From Pedosphaera sp. (GTDB lineage: Bacteria; Verrucomicrobiota; Verrucomicrobiia; Limisphaerales; Pedosphaeraceae): a stretch of 64,000 nucleotides of DNA. Each line of letters starts with the position of its first letter. Position 1 is the stretch's first letter. The DNA lies in the NCBI GenBank assembly GCA_028293285.1, contig JAQGPC010000279.1, forward strand, positions 23,200 through 87,199, given 5' to 3'. The position numbers and the translations under genes were made by a program. The notes beneath the pieces were generated by a model. It did no database searches, was not told the DNA's origin, and worked only from the letters and a program-made list of their open reading frames with translations. Of the stretch, positions 57,459 to 64,000 are shown piece by piece.

Positions 57459-58013
57459 GTGTCCTTTTCCGACGCCGATCTGATTGCCCGCGCCCTTTCG
57501 CTGGAGGACCAAAACGCCTTCAGCGAATTGGTGCGTCGTTATCAATCGCCCATCCGGGCGTTTTTGACGCGGATGACGCGCGGTGATTCTCATTTGGCGG
57601 ATGACATGGCGCAGGAAACATTTTTGAAGGCATGGCAGAAGTTAAATACGTTTCGTGGGGATGCGCGTTTTTCGACGTGGTTGTTTGGTATCGCGTTTAA
57701 CGTATTTCGGATGGAGGCGCGTCGTAAAAAGGAACTGGCTTTGGAGGATGCGCCCGAATTGATGGATGAGGTCATGCAACCGGCAACTTCCAGCAATAGC
57801 AATCTGCGCATGGATTTGACGGAGGCGATGAAGCTGCTAAGTTCGGCTGAGCGGGCAGTGATTGTGCTGTGCTGTCAAAATGGGCTATCGCATGAAGAAG
57901 CCGCTCAAGTTTTGGAATGCCCTTTAGGAACGGTTAAAACGAATGTTCTGCGTGGAAAAGAAAAGTTAAGGCGACGACTGTCACTCGAATATCAACATTA
58001 TGAATCCGCCTGA
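57459..58013 (+). CDS. ECF RNA polymerase sigma factor
   Basis: DDMAQETFLKAWQKLNTFRGDARFSTWLFGIAFNVFR; SSAERAVIVLCCQNGLSHEEAAQVLECPLGTVKTNVLRGKEKLRRRL; GTG start. Confidence 0.93.
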   Translation: MSFSDADLIARALSLEDQNAFSELVRRYQSPIRAFLTRMTRGDSHLADDMAQETFLKAWQKLNTFRGDARFSTWLFGIAFNVFRMEARRKKELALEDAPELMDEVMQPATSSNSNLRMDLTEAMKLLSSAERAVIVLCCQNGLSHEEAAQVLECPLGTVKTNVLRGKEKLRRRLSLEYQHYESA

Positions 58014-58329
58014 GAATAACGATCCACTCGATGCGCTGCTGCGCGAACAGGATGCCTATATCGAAGACGGTGGTTTTACCGCACGTGTGACGGCAGCATT
58101 GCCGAAACGGCGTCGTTCCTTTCAGTTGCGCACAATCATTTTACTTGGTGCGGTCATGCTTGGGTCGGCTTTGGCAGCATGCTGGCTGCCTTTGGGGGAG
58201 ATGTTTGCGCCGAGTCAATCGGATGTGATTTCCATCAATGCACAAACGATTCTTTTGTGGTTGCCGGTAATAGCGGTTGCAGCCTCTGTGATTTGGGGAA
58301 TCGTTGCGGCATTCCAATGGGAAGACTGA
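58000..58329 (+). CDS. hypothetical two-TM protein, candidate anti-sigma/regulator
   Basis: 109 aa; ATG overlaps sigma-gene 3' end by 14 nt; two hydrophobic helices. Confidence 0.7.
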   Translation: MNPPENNDPLDALLREQDAYIEDGGFTARVTAALPKRRRSFQLRTIILLGAVMLGSALAACWLPLGEMFAPSQSDVISINAQTILLWLPVIAVAASVIWGIVAAFQWED

Positions 58330-58340
58330 GTTAAATAAAA

Positions 58341-58365
58341 AAGCCCCAACTTGCGTTGGGGCTTT
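58341..58365. terminator. bidirectional intrinsic terminator
   Basis: aagccccaac-ttgc-gttggggctt flanked by A-run (5') and T-run (3') between convergent genes. Confidence 0.88.
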
Positions 58366-58384
58366 GAGATTTTGAACGAGCGGC

Positions 58385-59326
58385 TTACTTGAGCCGGTCG
58401 AAGTTCTTCTGGAGAATCTGCCAATCCTTGAGGTCTTTGACCTTCTCACGGGCGGCGGAGATAATCTTTTGCTCGTTGGCATTCTTCGTTGGACGATTGG
58501 TCTTGTAGAAGATGCCGAAGGAACCAGGGAACGGTTCGCCAGCCAGCTTGTAAGCGGCCAATTCGTCCGTTACATCATGGTCAGCGGGAACCGTGTTGAA
58601 CACGCCGCCCTTACGCGGGTTGGAGGAATCAAAAGCGCCTTCGTAGAATTCCACGCATTCGCTCAAGCACTCGATGAAGCTGAAGCCGTCATGGTCCATG
58701 GCCGCTTCCATCATCTGGAGAACATGATTCGGGTTTGTGTGAGTCGTACGGGCCACGAAAGTTGCGCCAGCCGAGATGGCCTGCTTCATCGGATTAACGG
58801 GCTGATCCAATGCGCCAGTGATGTCGGTCTTGCTCTTGAAGCCGAGTGGCGAAGTGGGCGAGGTTTGCTTCTTGGTCAAGCCATAGACCCAGTTATCCAT
58901 GACCACGTAGGTCATCTTGATGTTCTTGCGGGCGGTATGATTGAAATGATTGCCGCCGATGGAGAAGGCGTCACCATCGCCGCCGAATACGAACAGATGG
59001 AGATCAGGACGGCTCAGGGAAATGCCGCTGGCAAAGGGCAGGGCGCGACCATGAATATAATGGGCACCGTGCGCTTGCACGAAGTAGGGAAACCGGCTGG
59101 AACAGCCGATGCCGGCGACAGTGGTGATTTTTTCATGCCAGAGCTTGCGCTTTTCAATCAATTTGAAATAGAGCGCGAGCACGGAGAAATCACCGCAACC
59201 GGGGCACCACGTAGGATGATCGGCGGCAATTTCTTTTTTGGTCAAACCTTTGCGTTCGGTGTCGAGTGCGGGCGTGGCGAGAATGTTTCCGCCGCGAGCC
59301 GGAATATCAGAGATGGTGGAACTCAT
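58385..59326 (-). CDS. korB: 2-oxoacid:ferredoxin oxidoreductase beta subunit
   Basis: HPTWCPGCGDFSVLALYFKLIEKRKLWHEKITTVAGIGCSSRFPYF; VFGGDGDAFSIGGNHFNHTARKNI. Confidence 0.93.
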   Translation of the reverse strand: MSSTISDIPARGGNILATPALDTERKGLTKKEIAADHPTWCPGCGDFSVLALYFKLIEKRKLWHEKITTVAGIGCSSRFPYFVQAHGAHYIHGRALPFASGISLSRPDLHLFVFGGDGDAFSIGGNHFNHTARKNIKMTYVVMDNWVYGLTKKQTSPTSPLGFKSKTDITGALDQPVNPMKQAISAGATFVARTTHTNPNHVLQMMEAAMDHDGFSFIECLSECVEFYEGAFDSSNPRKGGVFNTVPADHDVTDELAAYKLAGEPFPGSFGIFYKTNRPTKNANEQKIISAAREKVKDLKDWQILQKNFDRLK

Positions 59327-59349
59327 ATTAAATTCGATATGGGGTTAGG

Positions 59350-61173
59350 TTACAGTTTGCGCAGACCGGTCGCGACGTTGGCGCGGGCCTTTTCAACGAT
59401 TTCCTTGACCTTGAAAGTCATGCCGTCGGTTTTATTGATGCCGCGAATCTTGGGATCGCCAAAGCGAGCGCGGAGCAGACCGCCGAGTTGGCCATAGCCG
59501 TAAAGACCTTCGTCATTCATTTCCACGACGAGCACATGGTTGAATCCGGCGAAGATGTTATCCAAGCCGTTCGGCAACGGATTGATATGCTTGATATGAA
59601 TGGAGGAGACGCTTTCGCCAGCGGCACGAGCGCGATCAACAGCTTCCTTGATAGGACCCTCCGTGGAACCCCAGCCGACGAGCAATACATTGCCTTCCGA
59701 GGGGCCGTAAATTTTCGGCGTTGGCAACGTGGAGGCGAGAGTCTGCAATTTCTTGCGACGCTTGGCTGTCATTTGCATATGCAACTTCGGCGAACCGGTC
59801 GGGTGACCGAGTTCATCGTGTTCCAAACCGGTGGCGATGGGATACTTGCCGCTCATGATGCGGGTGCCGGGCGCGACGTGACGCGTGACGCCATCTGCAG
59901 CCGACAAGTCATACGGCTTGTGATCAGCTACCGGACTAAGATCGGGCGAAATATCCTGACAAACTTTTTCGAGATTTGGTTCTTCAAACGCTTCGATGCG
60001 TGTGGCAATGGCCTGATCGGAAATGATAATCACCGGCACGCTGTATTTGCGGGCGATGTTCACGGCTTCAATGGCCATGTAGAAACAATCTTCAACGTTG
60101 GCCGGGGCGATTACCACGCGGGGAGAATCACCGTGACCGCCGAAGCAGGCGATATTGAGGTCGGATTGTTCGACGTTCGTCGGCATGCCGGTCGAAGGGC
60201 CGCCGCGTTGGATGTCCACAACAACGAGCGGAATTTCCGCCATGATTGCCCAGCCGAGTGCTTCGGTCTTGAGCGAAATACCAGGGCCGCTGGAACCGGT
60301 CACTGCGACGCGTCCGCCATAGCCGGCACCAATTGCCATGGAGATGGAGGCAATTTCGTCTTCGCATTGGATAAAGCTGCCGCCGTATTTAGGCAGTTCG
60401 CGGCGGAGCAATTCCATGATGTCCGACCAGGGTGTAATGGGATAACCGGCACCAAAACGGACGCCAGCGGCGATCAAACCGTAACCCATGGCTTCGTTGC
60501 CGTTCATGACGACCTGATGGCCGGTTTTCTTTTGGCTCTCAACGAACTTGAAAGTTTCAATGACATTGCCGAGCGAATGGCTATAGCCGGCATGGAAGGC
60601 AGCCAAGGCATTGTTCAAGATGCTGGGGTCCTTGCCAGTGAAACGTTCGCCAATCAGTTTTTCCAACTTGGGAACATTCAGGTCGAACATCTTCGCGACC
60701 AAACCGAGGGTATAAATGTTTTTGCCCTTGTCCTTGGCGGTGCCACCGATGGCTTCGACGGTCAATCCGGAGATGGGCACGCCGACATGATGATATTCCT
60801 TGGTCCAATCGGCATTCGGTTGGACGTGGTCAGAATCATACAGCACGATGCCACCCTTTTTGAGGGAATTGATATGACCTTCGTAGGAATGCTGATAGAA
60901 GGCGAGGAGAACATCCGCTTCATCACCAGAACTGAGCACTTCGCCGGAGCCGATGCGCACCTGGAAAATGGAGGGGCCGCCGGAGATGGTTGCCGGAATG
61001 GTCATGTGGGTCATGACTTCCTGTTCGCTACGACCGGCCAACCGGGCGAGGAAACCGCCGATGGCTTGAATACCGTCCTGGGAGTTACCCGCGATGCGGA
61101 TGACTGCCTCGGAAATGCTGGAAACCTTGGGAGAACCGCCCGAAGGCTGGGCGGTAAGAGTTGCTTCGCTCAT
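59350..61173 (-). CDS. korA: 2-oxoacid:acceptor oxidoreductase alpha subunit
   Basis: N-terminal gamma domain plus FGAGYPITPWSDIMELL, VTGSSGPGISLKTEALGWAIMAEIPLVVVDIQRGGPSTGMPTN. Confidence 0.95.
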   Translation of the reverse strand: MSEATLTAQPSGGSPKVSSISEAVIRIAGNSQDGIQAIGGFLARLAGRSEQEVMTHMTIPATISGGPSIFQVRIGSGEVLSSGDEADVLLAFYQHSYEGHINSLKKGGIVLYDSDHVQPNADWTKEYHHVGVPISGLTVEAIGGTAKDKGKNIYTLGLVAKMFDLNVPKLEKLIGERFTGKDPSILNNALAAFHAGYSHSLGNVIETFKFVESQKKTGHQVVMNGNEAMGYGLIAAGVRFGAGYPITPWSDIMELLRRELPKYGGSFIQCEDEIASISMAIGAGYGGRVAVTGSSGPGISLKTEALGWAIMAEIPLVVVDIQRGGPSTGMPTNVEQSDLNIACFGGHGDSPRVVIAPANVEDCFYMAIEAVNIARKYSVPVIIISDQAIATRIEAFEEPNLEKVCQDISPDLSPVADHKPYDLSAADGVTRHVAPGTRIMSGKYPIATGLEHDELGHPTGSPKLHMQMTAKRRKKLQTLASTLPTPKIYGPSEGNVLLVGWGSTEGPIKEAVDRARAAGESVSSIHIKHINPLPNGLDNIFAGFNHVLVVEMNDEGLYGYGQLGGLLRARFGDPKIRGINKTDGMTFKVKEIVEKARANVATGLRKL

Positions 61174-61415
61174 GAAAATATTTAATTAAATTGCTAAACT
61201 GTTAGGCAAAACCGCCGCGCCTGCTGAATCCAGCCGCGCGGCAACGTTGCAGAATTACACTATCAGGGGGGGCATTGCGGCGCAATGTTAAACTAGATGT
61301 CTAATTGGCTCATTATCAGCAGCTTATAGAAAATAGCTGTTTTTGCATTTGGCCGAATATAGGCTGAATAAGAAGGGCTAATTTTACTGCTTCCCTGTAT
61401 TAAATATTAATAAGG

Positions 61416-62192
61416 CTATTTTTGCAGGAGATGAAATTTTAATCCTTCAGCAATGCCATGACCCTGTGGTAATTCGCTGACGAAACCATTTTGGCTGCGA
61501 ACGGCTTCTTTGACTGCGGGAATTGCATTGACGGGTGCGGCGAGGAAGCGCGCATACTGCTTTTTAAGCATCGGCAGATCGTTCAAATGGTCACCGGCGG
61601 CGAAAATGTTTTCGGCGCTGATTTGGAGGCGACGGGAGATTTCAGCAAGGGCAGTGCCTTTATTGTAAGTGCTGTGACAAAACCGGGCATAGACATCGTT
61701 GCGCACCACCTGAAGATGGGGCACCTCTTTGCAATACTCTTCCATGAAGGCATGAATGGCGTCGGCATCGCCGTTGTTGCCAGCAATCAGGCAGAAGGGA
61801 GAGTAAGCGTCTTCGTAGATGGTGGCTTTGAATTGGGATTCCACCCAACTTATCAAGCGGGGAAGGTCTTTGCGCACTTGCACGAATAATTGCTCATGGG
61901 CGCGATGGCATTCAACGTTCCATTCTTCAACGCCCACATATTGCATTTCGTGGTGGAGATGAATTTCCCGTTCCACGAGAACAAGGTAATCAGGTTTGAT
62001 CGAGACGCGAGAGCGGGCGAGTGCTTCCATGAGGCTGGACATATCGCGGCCGGTATTGATGACCCACCTGGCGCCTTGGGACTGGAGTTCGCCGATAAGT
62101 GTCTGCAAATGCGCAGGAATGGGCGGGTTCTCGAATTCGGCGAACAAGGTTCCGTCGAAGTCGGTGGATATCAATTTGATTGGTAAATTCAT
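61416..62192 (-). CDS. HAD-superfamily (Cof-type) hydrolase
   Basis: IKLISTDFDGTLF; INTGRDMSSL; FAAGDHLNDLPMLKK. Confidence 0.93.
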   Translation of the reverse strand: MNLPIKLISTDFDGTLFAEFENPPIPAHLQTLIGELQSQGARWVINTGRDMSSLMEALARSRVSIKPDYLVLVEREIHLHHEMQYVGVEEWNVECHRAHEQLFVQVRKDLPRLISWVESQFKATIYEDAYSPFCLIAGNNGDADAIHAFMEEYCKEVPHLQVVRNDVYARFCHSTYNKGTALAEISRRLQISAENIFAAGDHLNDLPMLKKQYARFLAAPVNAIPAVKEAVRSQNGFVSELPQGHGIAEGLKFHLLQK

Positions 62193-62272
62193 TAGTGTTT
62201 CTGGTACGCGACCCATTACTTCTCTTGCGGCCACTAAAATGGTGCGATACCGTGACTTGTCAAAAGAATTTT

Positions 62273-62737
62273 ATGTCCGCACTCCAGGAACAATACGACG
62301 ATGCGATGTTCGACTTCAGCACGGCCGACTATGATTCGGCCATTGCGAAGCTCACGGCGGTGCTGGCGGAAGATCCGAATTATTTTGACGCCCAGCTTTC
62401 ATTGGGCATGGCTTACTATCGCAAAGGTGATTATGCCACAGCCATTGCTGAAGGTCATAAGGCCGAAAAGCTTAAACCAAGTGAGCAATTGGTGCATACC
62501 AATCTGTCGCTATTTTACATGAAGGCCGGCGATAAGAAGACGGCGGAGCATCACGGCTTGCAGGCGCGCATTGCGTCGTGGAAAGGCAACATGGCCGCGC
62601 CCGGGGCAAAGCCGGAAGGTGATCCAGAATTGGAAATAGCCAAACCGAAAGCGCCGCCGGTGAAGGTGGGTGAGAAATTTCCCGATATGCCGTGGAAGAA
62701 GAACAAACCGATTAGCGGTGGCGGAGAAGCACATTGA
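62273..62737 (+). CDS. TPR-containing protein
   Basis: FDSAIAKLTAVLAEDPNYFDAQLSLGMAYYRKGDYATAIAEGHKAEKLKPSEQLVHTNLSLFYMKAGDK-like TPR units; ATG 62273. Confidence 0.85.
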   Translation: MSALQEQYDDAMFDFSTADYDSAIAKLTAVLAEDPNYFDAQLSLGMAYYRKGDYATAIAEGHKAEKLKPSEQLVHTNLSLFYMKAGDKKTAEHHGLQARIASWKGNMAAPGAKPEGDPELEIAKPKAPPVKVGEKFPDMPWKKNKPISGGGEAH

Positions 62738-62776
62738 CGGAAGCGACAACTGACAATTAGCGACCAATAATTATTT

Positions 62777-63055
62777 ATGAAATCTTCCTACGAACTTGCC
62801 ATGGAGCGTTTGAACAAAACCGCGCCAACGCCCAAGACCACCGACAAGCAGAAAAAAGAGCTGGCGGAAATCGATTCCAAATATGCCGCGAAAATTGCGG
62901 AGCGCGAGTTGTTGGTTAAGGATGAATTGAAAAAAGCCGCTGAAAAAGGGGACTATGAGACCATGGCGCAGTTGGAGAAGCAATTAGTCAGCAACCGCAA
63001 ATCGCTGGAAGCTGAGAAGGAAGAGAAAAAGGAAAAGGTTCGCCAAGGCAAATAG
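62777..63055 (+). CDS. small charged coiled-coil hypothetical protein
   Basis: 92-aa ORF, K/E-rich helical; follows TPR gene. Confidence 0.65.
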   Translation: MKSSYELAMERLNKTAPTPKTTDKQKKELAEIDSKYAAKIAERELLVKDELKKAAEKGDYETMAQLEKQLVSNRKSLEAEKEEKKEKVRQGK

Positions 63056-63089
63056 CCGGAAGGCTGATGTCTTTCAGTTCCCGCGAGTC

Positions 63090-63260
63090 TTATATACGCA
63101 GGAGCAGGCAGACAAATCCGACCAAGCCCATAAGTAAAACTCCGGCGATGATTAATCCGACGGCATTTACGCCGGTGGATTCAGAGTGGTTCTCTGGTAT
63201 CGTTACAGTCGTGACTTGCCCGTTCCCGTTCCTTGCCACTTTGTAAGTGATGGTCTTCAT
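63090..63260 (-). CDS. small single-TM hypothetical protein (56 aa)
   Basis: Not in ORF track: MKTITYKVARNGNGQVTTVTIPENHSESTGVNAVGLIIAGVLLMGLVGFVCLLLRI. Confidence 0.5.
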   Translation of the reverse strand: MKTITYKVARNGNGQVTTVTIPENHSESTGVNAVGLIIAGVLLMGLVGFVCLLLRI

Positions 63261-63426
63261 GGCAAATCTTTCAGCATATCTTAGACCAGCCTAAGGAATG
63301 CAATGTGGGATGATGTAAGTAACCTTTATAAAGGGGTTTGCGGATTTATCGCTTAAAGCAATAAAGTGGGAAATGCGTCGAATGGGCTCAAATTGCCCAT
63401 TGTTCACGCAAGTGTTTTGCGAAGAA

Positions 63427-63987
63427 CTATGTGCCCCGGACAAGCCCGCGTTGCCAAAGGTCGAAGTGATATAATGCGACGACAACGAGGGAGTGGCGGA
63501 TTTTTCCAGTCGCAACTAATTGAGGGATGTCGGCAATAGGCACGAGACGCGTGAGTAAATCTTCGCCATGGTCCCACTCCATGGGATGCTTCAACTGGCA
63601 ATTCTGCACGAACAAGGTAAAGCAGGTATTACTCTGGATGGCCGGGTTGGGATAAATCTGCCCAATGATTTGCGGTTGCTCGCCTTCGTAGCCGGTTTCC
63701 TCGCGCAACTCACGCATGCCGGCAATGGCGGGGGAGGCATCTTTGGCGTCCATCATCCCGCCGGGAATTTCCAACTCCACCGTGTCCGAGCCGTGACGAT
63801 ACTGTTCGATCATGACCAGTTGATGGTCGGGCGTGGTGGCAATCACATTCACCCAATTGACGCTGTCGATGACGTAGAAATCGTGTTCATTGCCGGTGCG
63901 CGGAGAAATTTTATGGTCAGAGCGAATGGTGAAAATGCGGAAATTGCCAACCGGCTTCGAACTGATTTTCTCCCAAGGCTTGATCAT
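63427..63987 (-). CDS. NUDIX hydrolase (ADP-ribose pyrophosphatase-like)
   Basis: Nudix box GGMMDAKDASPAIAGMRELREETGYEG; VELEIPGG. Confidence 0.94.
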   Translation of the reverse strand: MIKPWEKISSKPVGNFRIFTIRSDHKISPRTGNEHDFYVIDSVNWVNVIATTPDHQLVMIEQYRHGSDTVELEIPGGMMDAKDASPAIAGMRELREETGYEGEQPQIIGQIYPNPAIQSNTCFTLFVQNCQLKHPMEWDHGEDLLTRLVPIADIPQLVATGKIRHSLVVVALYHFDLWQRGLVRGT

Positions 63988-64000
63988 AGAAATTTTGAAT

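Noticed and set aside
58469-59497. 342-aa ORF antisense to korB
   Set aside because: Same reasoning: sense-strand korB is well supported and the antisense product has no recognisable motif.
59488-61185. 565-aa plus-strand ORF fully antisense to korA
   Set aside because: korA has unmistakable family motifs; the antisense ORF is rich in His/Gly/Asp/Phe with no domain, as expected from codon bias of the opposite strand.
1-64000. CRISPR arrays, transposases, phage or toxin-antitoxin defence islands
   Set aside because: No regularly spaced repeats or hallmark proteins seen; the PIN-PhoH fusion is a widespread housekeeping-type protein rather than clear evidence of a toxin-antitoxin locus.

Overview
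This 64 kb window looks like an ordinary chromosomal segment from a member of the PVC group, most likely Verrucomicrobiota (Pedosphaera/Limisphaerales-like). That placement is an inference from a ~51-aa small basic protein, heme-binding and TPR families typical of PVC bacteria, and gene content. I count about 65 protein genes and two tRNAs (Val-GAC, Leu-UAG). I found no transposase, integrase, phage gene, CRISPR array or recognisable defence island. Blocks, left to right: rluB-type pseudouridine synthase / SH3 protein / folD; an ABC ATPase cluster; an exopolysaccharide export operon (beta-barrel, BY-kinase, Wza-like lipoprotein, FHA protein) convergent with purH; a pilin-like gene and tRNAs; a 1406-aa surface protein; an amber-interrupted gene; a porin / cupredoxin / hybrid histidine kinase module; TatT-DctP-DctQM TRAP transporter; ECF sigma/anti-sigma genes; cstA; nadD-rsfS; PIN-PhoH; ogt; a DinB-like polymerase; a DUF6249-like/ECF operon; korAB. 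The best leads are: a gene split by an in-frame UAG with 84 coherent codons after it; a terminator-like hairpin ending 5 nt before the BY-kinase start; long inverted repeats upstream of the EPS operon and of the porin/cupredoxin/kinase module; a C25-peptidase-like surface protein that seems to lack its catalytic dyad; dispersed palindromic repeats; and two small ORFs missing from the supplied ORF track. No wholly new system is evident. Family names are from memory of sequence motifs, with no database search.
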